This document shows positions 12,801-26,789 of a DNA stretch of 64,000 nucleotides, one piece after another. The stretch covers positions 153,304 through 217,303 of the forward strand of contig CAJJDN010000067.1 of assembly GCA_905182985.1 (NCBI GenBank), written 5' to 3'. A program made the position numbers and the translations under genes. The notes beneath the pieces were generated by a model that ran no database searches, was not told the origin of the DNA, and saw nothing but the letters and a program-made list of their open reading frames with translations. Numbering within the stretch: the stretch's first letter is position 1; each line of letters opens with the position of its first letter. The stretch is from Paramecium sonneborni. Taxonomy: Eukaryota; Ciliophora; Oligohymenophorea; Peniculida; Parameciidae.

Positions 12801-15800
12801 ATCTTCATTTTTTTCTTCTAAATATCTTCCAAATCCATCTAATAAAATTGCTAATACTAAACCATAAGTTAAATAGTTTAAAATTAAAACCATAGAAAAT
12901 GAAAAAATAATAGCAGCTGTTAAATTTAATTAAGATCCTATAACATATACTCCATACCAATCATCATTTGTCATAATATTAAAAATAGTCATTCCAGCTT
13001 TTAATGGATTATCAAACGAATGTAATTATCCTAATGGATCATTTTAATCAAATTATCCAGCATAAAGATCCATTCCAATCAAACCATAGATGGTTATCAT
13101 AATAAACATAAATATAGTTAAATAAATATATTATTTAAATGTTATTGATGCTATCTTACCAATAAGTACAGCCATTTAATTATATTTTAAACATCTATAA
13201 AATAAAATACATTTAGTTCCTCTTATCATTCTTAAATATTACTATGTTAAATGTAAATATTCACTAAAACTAAATTCAATAAAACTAGCAATCATAATTG
13301 TAGCTTGTAATACATTTTCTTTACTTGAAAAAAACCTTTTCAATGGAAAAGTAAACATTTAAATACCGATTTCTATTAATAAAAATATAGTTGAAATATC
13401 TTCACATTTTGATATTAAACTAGCATCTGCTATTCCATATAATGATAAAAACATAAAGTTAATAAGAATTATAAAATCAAAGAAAAATTAAGTTATTTTA
13501 TTATCAATAAAAATAAGAGTATATCTTCTTAAAATAAGTAATTTTCCACCAAGAGTTCTCATCCATATTAAAGCATTATAATTGTTTAGACTATTGAAGA
13601 TATCTTGAAACTACTACATTCGAATATGATTCAATTATAAAACATTATTACCTGACCAATTTTTTGACTTGATAATCTTTTATTCTCTTTCTCTTTAAAA
13701 TATTTGTAAATATTTTTCTTCATTTGATTCTACTATTTATTTTGTTTTTGGTATTTTTGTATTTATTTTTTCTTGTATTTAGTCATAATCTATATAAAAA
13801 CCATGAATGTATAAATATTTCCTCATTCCTTTTATTAGTTCAAATGGCATTTTTCTTTCAACTCTATATCTTATATTTTCATTTCCAAATAAATCATTTT
13901 ATCTTGATCTTATTTATGGTGATTATGATCCATGACTATCATCTTTAATACTAAAAGATCTTTATATTGTTATTCTTCTTGTACTCTTATGTATTGGATA
14001 ACGACTTTAGGATGCATCTGATTATTAACGTGGTACAATTTTTATTTCTTACTTTGTAAACATTGGTTAATAATATATTTTTATTTTAACTTTATGTCCA
14101 ATTCTATAATCTAAATCCATATATACCTCTTTTTTTATACCAATACATCTTTTGAACTTTTAAATTTCTAATCCACATTATGATTCACTGAATTATTAAA
14201 TTAAGTAAATTAATATTCACTTAATTTCAAAAGTATAGATATTTCTATTGGATCATCAGAATACATCTTTATATTTATTTTATTTTATTCTATTTATAAA
14301 GCCTTAAATTTTGGCAAAAGCCATTATTTAATTGAAAAATGTTTAAATTAATTCCAAAAAGATTTCTTTTAATATTTCTAAAATTATTTAATTAAATACC
14401 TACTTTGCTTCATCTATTATCTTTTTTTATTTAGATGACAATAATCTCAATTAATTATTTATTTTTTCATTCTTATATTCCTCATCACTTTATTCCATTA
14501 AAGGATTATTAGTATTAAGTAAAAGTTTATGTCTTTTCAATACAGAATAAAAACCAATATATCTCAGGAATGATAAATCATAATATGAAATCACATCTTT
14601 ACTTAAAAACATCTCCTATCTTATCAAACTATGATCATTTTTTTATTTTGATAATTTTTCATAATCCTCACATTCAACTGTTGCCTCTGAATAATGAATT
14701 TTAAGAACAGCTATCATTAAATTGATAGAAAAAAAACCACATAAAAAAATAATTCCTAAATAATATATCCATATTTAAGGATGAAATATTCTCATGGTAA
14801 AAAACATCACCCAACTCCAATCATCCATTGTTATTGTTCTTAAAATTTATCCAAAAGAAAATATCACATTATTAAAAGATGTTGGCAATTTAGGCGTTTC
14901 TGATGAGAAAATACAAATCATTCCATCTGGACAAATATTTTAATAACATTAAACCCATTCATCAATTTTCTCTCCAACCATAGGTTAGCATCGATAATTA
15001 AATAATCCTTAAAATAATGATACTCCAATTATTGAAAACAAGAGTGATAATATAAGTAAAATAAAAATAGCTTCAGCTAAGAATATTAATGATTTTTTAA
15101 GAGCTATTAACATATATTTAAGTCTAAGTAATCCATCTCCCAAATATAATAATATAGTGATAATTCTTAATGGGGAAAGATCAAAAGATATACTTTAAGG
15201 ATAAAAATAATGCAAGAAGCTAATTAATGTGCATACTAAATTAAACATATCTTCTTTGCTATGTAAAAAATGTATGGTTGGACAAATGCCTCCAGCTGCA
15301 ATAATTCTAATAGCAATTTCAACAGCAAAACAATAAAATATAAATTATTTGTATTATTCATTTGTAACTGGTGGATATTAGTTGCTTAATGTAAAAAATG
15401 TTAAATTACAAATAATGAGAATACCATTAATAATTTTAAATTAAACACTATCTAAGATTCTTTAAAAATACATAGGTATACATAAAGATGAATAAACAAT
15501 GTATTTTCTTATTTTTAGAAAATTAAGATGGTCATTGTAATTCTAAAATAAATTGAATTTTATTACATCTAATTCATATCTAAGTCGTTCTAAGCCATGG
15601 AGTGGTATAAGTACAACATAATATGGATCTTCAAATGGATTACGTTCAGCATGTTTTTAATATTTTTTGAGTATTCTTGGATCAACCTCCTCCTAAAAAT
15701 CTTGTTTTTCTTCAATAGGGTGAACTGATAATCCATTTATAAAGCTTCTATTCTCAAAAGAATCTTAATCTCTAGAAAGTAAGTTATCTTATGAATTCAT

Positions 15801-16244
15801 ATCACTTATCAGGCTCTAATCACCTAAGCATTTTTTGATATTTTTGATAAAATAATGCTACTTATTCTATGCATGCTCTAGATCAGAAGATTAATGACAA
15901 CTTAATTATTCTGGTTGTTAATGAGAAAACATTAGCCCTTCTTTAAAACTCAAATTAGGTACTGCTATTTTTTTTTCTTCTATGTCTGATTTTTCATCAA
16001 CATTATCGCATTCACTCGATTCTGAAGAGTTATCCTCATTTTTTTTCTAAGGCTAAAAACTTTTTGAAGACTTCAATATTGTTTATTGACGATGTTATTT
16101 AAGACTCTTCATCTCCCTAAAATATTTTGTTGGACTTTTTTTCTTCATTTGATTAGATATAGTAAATCTTTGACTCTTTTGTTTTCTTAATTCCTACTAT
16201 TAACTTTAACACTTCTGCGGTGATTAATTTTCTTTTGCAAGCAT
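9893..16244 (-). CDS. four-domain voltage-gated cation channel, alpha subunit
   Basis: About 2,068 residues. Introns: 15543-15566, 14378-14399, 14104-14126, 12576-12598, 10529-10558 and 10137-10159. After a polar N-terminus with EDPYYVVLIPLHGL come four repeats of six membrane segments. The pore loops carry TMDDW (~residue 463), TNDDW (~1071), TFDGW (~1434) and SGDDF (~1731), in the arrangement of Cav/Nav/NALCN-type alpha subunits but with Asp at all four filter positions. S4 segments are charged in repeats III and IV and poor in repeat I. The C-terminus after S6 of repeat IV contains WCKYSADNNGQ and a basic tail. It is a full-length paralogue of the gene at 20179-26708, and five of its six intron positions agree with that gene. 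It probably carries cations such as Ca2+ across the plasma or ciliary membrane; ion selectivity is inference. Confidence 0.88.
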
Positions 16245-16707
16245 GTTTATATATGAAAAATTAATATAATTTTAATCATTTAAATTATCTATTGTTATAT
16301 CGGTTTACTCTATTTTTTATTTTATTCAAATACAGAATAATAATTAGGTCACTTGAATAACAATAAGATTTATAAATTCTATAAATTATTTTAATAACCT
16401 AATTTAAGTAAATTTAATTACATTTCATTTCAAAATAATCTAATCTACTGCATATAAGTTATGTTTTAGAATTGATAATTTTCATTCCAAAATTATTAAA
16501 ATATTTCATCTTTAAATGAATTATATTAAAATTGTTAAATAATTAAACAATTTAATTAAAAATTTACTTTTTAACATCTTAATTAATTATATCTATCTTC
16601 ATTTTATCTTTTTAACTTATACATATATTTTTTTTAAAATCACAATTTATTTTATTATAAAAATAAATTAATTCATAATATTTATTTTTTTTTATTACTA
16701 TTATTTT
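16245..16707. promoter_or_regulatory. divergent intergenic region
   Basis: 463 bp between the starts of a minus-strand channel gene and the plus-strand POLD2 gene, so both promoters should lie here. It is almost entirely A and T, with homopolymer runs and dense TGA. I cannot identify a specific motif. Confidence 0.45.
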
Positions 16708-18166
16708 ATGGAACTAGAAAATATGTCCAAATCAACTTATATTTTAAATTAATTGCAAATAAATTACTAATCAGTTTTAAAAGGTTAAAAAATAGAATTA
16801 GATATTTAAGAAAGCAATAGGTTTTCTAAACCTATAACCAATAACTAGAATGAAAAATCATAAAATTCTGATAATTATTGTCATAAATTTTTGAGTATAT
16901 CAAAGATATTAAATAAAGAACAATTAAATGATTATATTTTTATAGAAGCAATAAAGAATATTTAAAATTAAACAGGAAAGGTTAAGGTTATAGGTAAAAT
17001 TAGTAAAGCTATGAAATTGAAACCTTATTATTTTTAATAGTATACTCAAATAAAAATATCAGGTATATAAAAATTATATAGAAGATTAAATTTAGAATGA
17101 AAATTCATGTTATTTAGAGGATAAATCAGGCAGAATCAAATTATAATTAACAAATAGTAAGCTTTGTCTACCAAATAAAACTTGGAAAGAGATAAGAATT
17201 GATGATTTAATAGCAGGAATACTTGTTTTAATTGAAGGATAAATAGTTGGAAATAATATTGTTAATGTAGAAAATATTTATTTGCCTGATTATATTGATC
17301 CTCCTATTTACACTCCATTAAATTAAACATCGTATGTTTGTTTTATATCTGGATTAAATTATGATGTGCAAAATGATTTGACAAAATTGAGACATTTAAT
17401 ACAATTTTTGTAAGGAAACTTATATTGTGGTCAAGGCAATGAAGTATATAAAACTATTAGATATATAGATTTCCTAAAATTTATCATAAATTATCATAGC
17501 AGGTAATTTATATGGAAGATAAGGAGATAAAAAAGGCTGTTTAACAGGTTCAATAAAAAAGGAATAAGATTTTAAGGATCTTTATTCTTCAATATAAGAA
17601 AATGTTAGAGGAGTAGATGAATTAATAAATGAACTATCAAGTATTTGTCCAATTGCTATAATGCCTGGATAAAATGAACCTGTATCATAGATGTTTCCTT
17701 AAGCTCCTCTTTAAAGAGCTCATTTTGGTGAATCTTTTGAAATTAATACTAAGGTTACATTTTTAACAAATCCAACAGAATTTAGTATGGGAAACATTAA
17801 ATTTCTTGGAACAAGTGGATAAAATATTGAAGACATTAAAAAATATTCAACTATAAAATAATAATTAGATATTGATTTGATTGAAATGACTTTATTTTAT
17901 GGACATATTGCCCCTACATTATAAGATACTCTAATGTAAAAAAAATTGTATAACTTTTATTTAGTTCATAACTGTAATTTAAAAATGATCCATTTATTAT
18001 TTAATAGTTTCCTAACATTTATTTTGTTGGAAATATGAAAAAGTTTGGAACAAAAAGAATATCAGAAAACTTAAGAATTATTAGTATTCCTTCATTTTTA
18101 GAGACTAATACAATTAGTTTATTGAATTTAAGGACATTTGAATGTTTTTCATTAGAAATCAAATGA
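16708..18166 (+). CDS. POLD2: DNA polymerase delta small subunit
   Basis: 461 residues, close to the ~469 usual for the family. Introns: 17063-17081 (19 nt), 17444-17468 (25 nt) and 17936-17964 (29 nt). POLD2 is the non-catalytic B subunit that joins the catalytic subunit of DNA polymerase delta to its other partners in the nucleus. After an OB-fold-like region (LEDKSGRIKL) comes the inactive phosphoesterase fold, with IIIAGN, DELINELSS, MPGQNEP, NPTEFSMGNIKFLGTSGQN, YGHIAPT and DPFIIQQFPNIYFVGN; these align in order with known POLD2 proteins. The frame closes only with all three introns, each supported by restored family sequence. The start is the first ATG after a stretch of T runs. Identification is firm. 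Confidence 0.93.
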
Positions 18167-18337
18167 AATAAAAAAAAGAAGTAATTTAAATATATTTTTT
18201 TGTTTAAATAATGATTACTAATATATTAATAATATAATAAAGTAAATATGATTTTTGATAAAATAAATGTAATATTGAATTTGTAAATAATCATGAGTTT
18301 AATGACTGTTTGAATTATTTATTTAAAATTCAAAAAA

Positions 18338-19894
18338 ATGGATAATTATAAGAAATACCTCTTTGATGAGAAATTTTAAGAACCTTAACCTCGTAATACT
18401 TACTCATTTTAAGCATAAGAAAGTTAAGAGGAGTAATAAATAGAATCAAACTTTGATGATGAGTATAAAAGAGATTTCTTATAAAACTAAATAAAAAATG
18501 TAAAAGAAAAACTAATAATGATGGGTTTTCCACCTTTGGGAGATTTATATAGTAATAATAATTCTGAAGTAGATCTTACTGTAAAATTGTAATTAGAAAT
18601 TAATATTTTTTTTATAGATTAGTGGCAATTATTAAATAAAGAAGAGAGGATATGGATTTTAAAAATAGTTATCATGAGAAAATGAGTAAACTAGAAGCTG
18701 AAAAATAATAATTATCTTAGAATTTAGATAGGGTTAGTAATAGTCGTAAAATTCTTGAATAAGAAAATAATAATTTATAGGCAAAAATAAAAAGTGTTGA
18801 GAAAGTATAAAAAGAATAAGTGTATAAATTATTACTAAAATTAGAAACAAATTAATAACAGAGAAAGAAGATTATTAAAAATAATTATCTAAATTATAAA
18901 GTCGTTCAACGTAATTTGAACATGAATTAAAATAGCGTGATCTTGAAATATAAAAGATTAAAGAACATATAAAAAAATAATAAGTTTCTAAAACATATAA
19001 GAATAGTGTAGAGATTACATAACCTATAGAATAAGGAGGACCTAGTTTATTTGTTGCAAATGGAGAATATGAATTTAGTTAATTAGTAATGAAAAAATGG
19101 GAAGAAGTTAATAATAAACTTTTAAGAGAGAATGAATAATTGAGAGAAAATTTAATAAAGATTCATAATGAATTAGGAGAAATTCTTTAAATAAGAAGAG
19201 AAGTTTATATAAAGAGAAGAAAAATTGATTTTGGAGATGAAAACATTCCTTAAGATTTAGACAATCCTTTATAAAATATGCATCAATTTAAAACTGATTT
19301 ATATAAGGCTCCACTAGAAAGTAATGGAAAATAAGCTATTTAAATGCTTACAGATAATTTATAGACCTTTAAGGAATTAATGAAGAAGTTTGATTAATAA
19401 TATGAGTTATAATTGAATGAAGATGATATTGAAATAGAAGGAGAAGGAGGAAAAATAAAGGCTTGTAAAAATCTAACAGAATTATTCAAAAATTATAATT
19501 ACATATTTGATGCTTAAGATAAAATGATTAGTTAAATTATCAATAAGAGTTAAAATTTAAAGAAAATAGATGAATTGAACTTTAATCTTAATAGATTCAA
19601 TAGAGTATTAGATGATAGATAGATTGATGATGTAAAAAAATATTTATAAGATTAAAAAAAATATTTGGATGAATCAAAAAATGAAATGGATATGATTAAG
19701 AAATAATTTTAATAGTAATTGAAAAAAAGAGAAGAAGAAAAATAAATAATTTAAGTATTAAAATTAAGTTTTATATTGTTTAGATGAAAAGATAAATGCT
19801 TGAAGAGACAAATGAGAAGTTTAAAGAAAATATTAGATTATTAGAAAATGCAAGTAGATAGGCTCTTTAATAACTTAATTAAGAAAATAAGTGA
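18338..19894 (+). CDS. SSX2IP/ADIP-like coiled-coil protein
   Basis: 491 residues; introns 18589-18617, 18822-18844 and 19755-19783. The ADIP family (SSX2IP, Msd1) anchors microtubules at centrosomes and basal bodies. Near residue 65 is the family signature MGFPPL, followed by a long coiled coil in which SRKILEQENNNLQAKIKS and LQSRSTQFEHELKQRDLEIQ match the conserved ADIP block. Later residues (~250-490) remain largely coiled coil with an acidic patch around IEIEGEGG. Without the 23-nt intron the conserved block falls out of frame, which supports it. In a ciliate with many basal bodies a basal-body role is likely; that part is inference. Confidence 0.78.
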
Positions 19895-20178
19895 TATCAA
19901 ATTAAAAATATAATTTATCACAATTTCATTAATATATGTATTTATAATAAACAAGATATTTGATACTAACATCTTATTTTGTGTTCCAAAATTAAGATCA
20001 GTAAATTATACAGGATTTTATTTTGTTTGATCAAAGTTATAACAAAACTATAGAATCAATTGAGATTCAAAATTTAAAAAGGATAATGTTTGGCTATACT
20101 TTATTTGCTATTGTTGATTTCTTATTTTTTGAAAATATTAACTTGTATTTACTATTAAATTATTATTTATTGTTCTCC

Positions 20179-23100
20179 ATGGATTAATAGCACTAACCAA
20201 GGAATAATAAAAAACGATTAACAATTTCGAAAGAATTGGCTTAAAGAAAGTAGAGCATAATTTAGTAATTTTAATGTATTCTAATGTTTAATTTTTGATT
20301 AGCTGGCACGCAGATAGTAAAATAAGATTCTTCATGTAAATTGATGAAACAAGAAAAATTGAATAGAAAAGAATCAATTGATTCATCCTTAAATTCTCGC
20401 TCATCATTCTTAAAATAAAAAAAGTTTTTTATTTACTTTTAAAAGTAGAAAAAAAAAAGATAAAGAAATAGATGGCTATGAAGAGTATAATTTAAATTCA
20501 TCAGATTATTCAGAAGAAACTATATTAACCATTCAATTTGTTTCATATGAATCAAGAAAAACATCAAAAAAGTTTATTGAGACTCTTAATGAAAAAACTT
20601 AGAATATAAATTCAGACTTTGATTAAGCAATAAAGGAAGCATAAGATAAAGATAAATTAATGAAATTTGCTGATCTATTTGCTTTAGAGTTAGAAGAACT
20701 ATAAGAAAATGAAATAGCACACAAGAAGATTATTAAAAGATATGAAAAACAATATCAGCGTAATCCATTTTAAGATCCATATTATATATAGCTAGTACCT
20801 TTAACAGGATTAAGTCGATTAAAATTTGAATTAAAGGTAATTGTATATATAAAATTCTTAGAAATATTAAGATAATGTTTAATTTTTATAAATTCGCAAA
20901 TTTGTTGTATTTGCATCCTTAATATTTCCTATCTTAGCAAAAGATATGATGAATAGTAGAATATATAAAATATTGATGACAATCCTAATATTATTTAATG
21001 TTTTTTTATTTATAGTCGTTAAAACATAGCATAGAGAGGATACTTTTTAAATAGAATAGACAGTAACTATATTATTTATTATTGAAATTTTGATAAGAAT
21101 CTTTGTTTCAGGGTTTTTTTTTACAAAGAATGCATTTTTTAGAAATATTTAGGATATTTATGATTTTACATTGATTTTTGCAACTACTATCAATCTATAT
21201 TATCCTGAGATATTTATAATAGATATTTCACCATTGAGAATGATTACATTATTATTTTATCTAGGAGATATATTTGTAGGATTAGGTGTTATGCTTTTAG
21301 CATTAAAATAATCAATTAAATTTTTACTGGAAGCTTTGATGATAGTTGGATTATTTTCATTATTTTTTGCAATATGTGGAGTATTTCTATTTTAAGGATT
21401 ATTTAATTTCAGATGTGTATATGATAACGGTGATGAAACAGATGGTTGGATATAATGTCATTAAAATTAATGTTATGAATATGGAATGACTTGTAAATAT
21501 TCTGAAGAAACACCTAAATTACCAACATCTTTTAATAATGTGATATATTCTTATGGTTAAATTTTAAGAACAATAACAATGGATGATTGGAGTTGGGTGA
21601 TGTTTTTTACAATGAGAATATTTCATCCTTAAATATGGATATATTATTTATTAATTATATTTGTTGGTGGATTTTTTGGATTTAATTTAGTTATAGCGGT
21701 ATTGAAAACTCATTATGCAGAAGCTGCTGAAGAAAGTGATAAATAATAAGAAAAAGCTAGAATTGATAAATTAATTAAAGATAATTAAGAATATCCTGAA
21801 AGAGAATTAATTAATGTTTTTGATGTGGCTTTTTTAAGATATATTGGATTTTTTACTACAATACAAAAATATCGAGAATCATTTTCTAGAAGATCTGTTC
21901 TAAGCTGGAATTTAGAAACAGAAGCTTAAATGAATAAAACTATTAATGAAGCTAGAACCTTATCAGCTGCATAAAAAAAATTAAGTAGTTAATTTGTAAT
22001 TTTTATTTGATATTTCATAGAATGTAGAAAATCAAAGTTTCTAAAATAAATTAATGGAACTTACAACTAAGAATCTTTTATTAACAAAGTTTCGTTTGTT
22101 AAAATAACAATAGAAAAAAATTAATATTAAAAAATATTCTGATGATCCTTTAGAGTTAGAAATATTATAAAAATTGTAAAATTTATCTTTTTCATGTTTA
22201 TAATCCTAAGTAAATTATTAAATTGAATAATAATTTACAAGTTAACATGATATTTTATTAAAGTTTATGTATATTTTTAATGTTTATGAATTAGTGAGAT
22301 TGATTTAGCATTATAAGAGGAAAGAAAATTCAATCCAGAAAAATTGAGGAAAATTAAATTTAAACATCAATATCCAGATTGGTAAAGTTAAGTTGAAAAG
22401 ATTAAGAAATAGGCTTTAAGATCAATTGAAATTAAAAAAAATAAATTTCCTTGTAGATATAAGAAAAATAATAAATGGAAAACAATTGTTAAAATTGAAG
22501 ATGAAAAAGAATAAGAAACAAGTAAAAATTCATATGATGCTTTTGAAAAATCTCCTGAAAAAAAATTTAATTTTTGCTTTGAAAAGAATAATTCAATAAA
22601 AAGAAAATCAAAGAGGTTTACAAAATAAGTTAATGGAGAAATGGTTGTTTATGTTTAGGGTTATTATATTACATATTAAGAAATAAGTGATAAAATAAAC
22701 ACAAAGATTCCAACAATAAAAAATAATTAAGCAAGTAATCAATTTAAATATAGAAAAATGAGAGAAAAAGAACTTTAAAATGGAAAATTGATAAATACAA
22801 GTAATTGGTCAGGTAAAGATGTATTAATTTTAAATGCAAAAAATTTATAAATGTTTAGTCACATTTTTCTACAACTTAATTAAAAGGATGTTTTAATATG
22901 GATGAAAGGTGTGAAAGGAATGTTTTCAAATTTCAATAAACATACAAATAAAATAATAACAAGTTCAACTAGTTAAACATTTTTTGATTTGATAATTTTT
23001 ATAAATTTTACTTTCCTGGCACTTTGGAATATTGTTGATTCTACAACAATTCATTCAGTAGAAAATGTTTCAACGATTATTTTATCATTAGAATTAATAT

Positions 23101-26100
23101 TAAGATTATTATCAATTCCAATAAAAAATTTCACCAGTAATCCAAATTATTTGTTTTAAGCAGCAATAGTGATACTAAATATAATTGAATTAACAATAAA
23201 AGATCTATTAGTTGATTTAGGGGAATAAAATCTTAGATTGATTAGAGGTACAAAATGCTTACTATTTTATCGATGTTTGAAATATAATGCTATGGCTGTA
23301 AAAATAGGACATATAGCATCTATGACTTTTAGACAATATATATATTTGACATTTTTAATGTTTTTAGTAATCTTTATGTATGCTTTGGTGGGAATGGAGA
23401 TGTATGCTGGTGAATTTGATTAGAATGATTCATTAGGATAATTGCATTCATATGATAACATATTCAAAGCATTCATGACAATTTTTAATATAATGACAAA
23501 TGATGATTGGTATGGGGTTTATGTAATGGGTAGCGATTTAAATTATACTTTTGCTGTTATTTATTCTTATTCGATGGTTCTTATATTGAATTATTTAACT
23601 TATGGTTTATTTATGGCTATTTTACTTGATGGTTTTGGAAAGTATTTAAATTAATCTATAGATAATACACATCTATTCAATTCAGAAGAACATGCTTAAT
23701 TAACCTAAAATTCAAATGAAGAGTTGGAACAATAAGTTTATTAAACAATTCTAAGTCCTTAAGCATCTTAAACTAATATAATGTTAGAGCAAACTTAAAC
23801 TTAAGGAAAATCAAAGGTTGGTCTCATTACCAATTTTCTTAAATCGATACGTAATATTTTATTAAAAAATTTAGGATCTTTAAATAAAGAATTATTGAAC
23901 AAATCTCCAAAACTTTATACAGGGATTGAATGTTAAACTTCTCTATATATTTTTGAAAAAAGTAACTATTTAAGAATTATGTGTACTAAATTAGCAACAT
24001 CCAAACTTTATATTTACTTCATGGATTTAGTCTTATATGCTTCATTAATTACTTTTATTATGAATACATACTACGACTATGAGGATACTACAAATATTGT
24101 TTGTGATTAAATTCAATTGATTATAAATGTTCAAATGTTTTTGGATATTTTAGTAAATATAGTAGCTAAAGGATTATTTTTAGATAAAGGTTCATATTTT
24201 GTATCAGTATGGCAGATTATAGATGTTATATATATAATTTCGCACTTTGTTACATTTAGTTATTCATCTAATAATTATGCTCCTATATTTGATTTTTTTT
24301 TGTATTTAGGGTATTTAAGACCAATGAAATTGTTATTTAGAATAAGTTGGCTAACTTAATTAAGAATTGCATTAGGATATTCATTAGTAGATATAACAAA
24401 TGTATTGATTACAATGTTGGCTGTATGGATTATGTTTGGGGTTTATGCAATTATATTATATGAAGGATAATTTGGATTTTGTGAAGATAAAATGAATTTT
24501 AATATCAATTATGAATAATGTACAAGAGAAAATAGAAATTGGATTAATTACAAACATAATTTTGATAATATAACAATAGCAATTCCTTCATTGTTTGTAA
24601 CATCAACATTAGATGGATGGGGAGAAATATATTAAATTGCAGAGAATAGTTAATTATCAGATATTGGACCATAAGCATTCAATAGTTATTTATACACATA
24701 CTTTTTTTTTATAATATTTGTGTTTATAGGTTCAATGTTCTTTTTAAGTTTGTTTACAGGTGTTTTATATTCAAATTTGAAGGCTAATCAATAGAAAATA
24801 GAAATGACAGATGAAACTTAATCATAAAAAGAATTTTAAGAGATATCATCAATAATAATAAAAGACTTTCCAATATTTAGTTCACCTCCAACTAATGGTA
24901 TTAGAAAATTAGCATCAGATATAACTAACAATACATATTTATTGATATGTATGTATTTATTTTTGATATTGGATTTGATTATTTTGTTATTATTTGAATC
25001 AGATATGAGTGAAGAATATTTTAGATCTGTAAATAATATTCATAATGCTTTGACTGTTCTATATGTAATATGGGTGGCATTATTATTTTTGGCTTTGGGT
25101 GCTGGTAGATTTTTTGATAATTATTGGAGAAAATTTTATTTTTTTCTGATCTTAGTATCTATAATAGATTTTATAGCAGATTATTCAGTTGATTGGATAA
25201 TGATTTATTATAAATCAACTCCTCATGATAGAGGTTATTAATTATTGAGATTATTTTTCTCTTTAAGAAGTTTAAGAGTTATTTTGATATTCTAAGGATT
25301 GATTAATTTATAAAGATTAATGAGAGTAATGGTATTTGCTTTGCCATTCTTAGGTAAAATATTTACAATATTAATGATTGCTATGCTCATATTTGCATTG
25401 ATTGGATGTTAATTATATGGTTAAATAGATAGTGGAGCTGTTATGGATGATTAAATCAACTTTTAAAATGTTGCATAGGCACTTCTTGCTTTATTTAAAT
25501 GTGCTTCTGGAGATGATTGGAGAACTATTATGACAGATACTATGCAACATAACCCTTTATGTTTAGAAGATTCAAAATATTGTGGAAGTGTCCATAATTA
25601 ATATTTCTTCTTTTTATTTATGCTCTTATCAAATTATGTATTGCTAAATCTTTTTGTTCTTGGTCTTATTGAACAATTTGAATAATTCTTCTAATTACAA
25701 AATTCACTCATTTAAACTTATGTTGAAAATGTTGATAAGATTAAAACTGTTTGGTGTAAATACTCTTCAGAAACTCAAGGTCAAGCTATGAATTATAAAT
25801 TTTTATGCAAGTTTCTTTTAGATATAGGCAAACCTCTTGGAGGAAGTAAAGAAGAGAATCTTTGGGATGTTGCAAAACTAGCTTCTTCATTTAAATTAAA
25901 ATGGTATTAATTCTATCTATATTTAGTGATCATTATGGCTACATCCAATATAATCAATTGATGTATGAATTATTTAGAAGATGTTTTATAAATGAAGTTT
26001 TCAGAGAAGGAACTGAATCTTCAATTGTCAAAATCAAGTAATTCAACAAGGAAATGTAGTTGAGATTGATGTACTATAGAAAAAATAGATTATTAGAGAG

Positions 26101-26708
26101 AACAAATATTAGTCCTAGCAAATAATTAAAGGCTAATTTCAATATCTTACATGACTATTTAACTGTTTTAATTCTATTTAAAACTTGGGAATCATACTCT
26201 AAATTAGTCTTTTTAAAAATTGAAAAAGAAGGCAATTTTTCAGATAGTGATGATATCAGTATTAAAAATGATAAAGTTAGTAAATAAAAGTATTGATTAT
26301 TTTATTTAAATTAGCTTCAATATCTATGACTATGAAGATGAAATGTCCGATTCAGAGAATTTGACTTCAAAACAATAAAGTAAATAATTATCAATGTTTA
26401 ATAATACTATGAATCAAATGTAGTATAGTAGTAGCATTAGGAGTACTCCTAAAAGTTAAATCAAGAACAGCCTCAAAAAAAATATTAAAGTCAAACACAA
26501 GAAGAAAGATAATCAAAAAAATAGTTTAAATGAACGAATCATTGATCCTTCAGAATATATTGGATAATTTAAACATTAAACTACTTTATAAAGTCAAGAA
26601 ATCTAAGATTAAGAATAATTGCCAATCTATAAAAATTAATTTGATCTATCTCTACAAAATGAATATTAATAAGGTACATTATTAAGTGCTAGAAAAAAAC
26701 TCTAATGA
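20179..26708 (+). CDS. four-domain voltage-gated cation channel, alpha subunit
   Basis: 2,117 residues. Introns: 20276-20302, 20424-20448, 20837-20861, 21996-22020, 22269-22294, 25904-25926 and 26290-26314. Four repeats of six membrane segments carry pore motifs TMDDW (~442), TNDDW (~1063), TLDGW (~1433) and SGDDW (~1733), so Asp is at every filter position. S4 of repeat I is nearly uncharged (SPLRMITLLFYLGD), while repeats II-IV have several Arg/Lys. The II-III linker is Gln/Ser-rich. After repeat IV comes LLNLFVLGLIEQFEQFF and a region with WCKYSSETQGQA, followed by a basic, Ser-rich tail containing LPIYKN, also seen in the paralogue at 9893-16244. Role: gated cation entry, perhaps Ca2+ for ciliary or membrane excitability (inference from family). 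The ATG at 20179 is the first in frame and is followed by an intron whose TGA would otherwise stop translation. Confidence 0.9.
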
Positions 26709-26789
26709 ATATGATACTTTTTAAACTAATTTTTTTAAATTACTAATTATAATATTTCTTTTAGTGATAAATATAGACATAATCACAAT

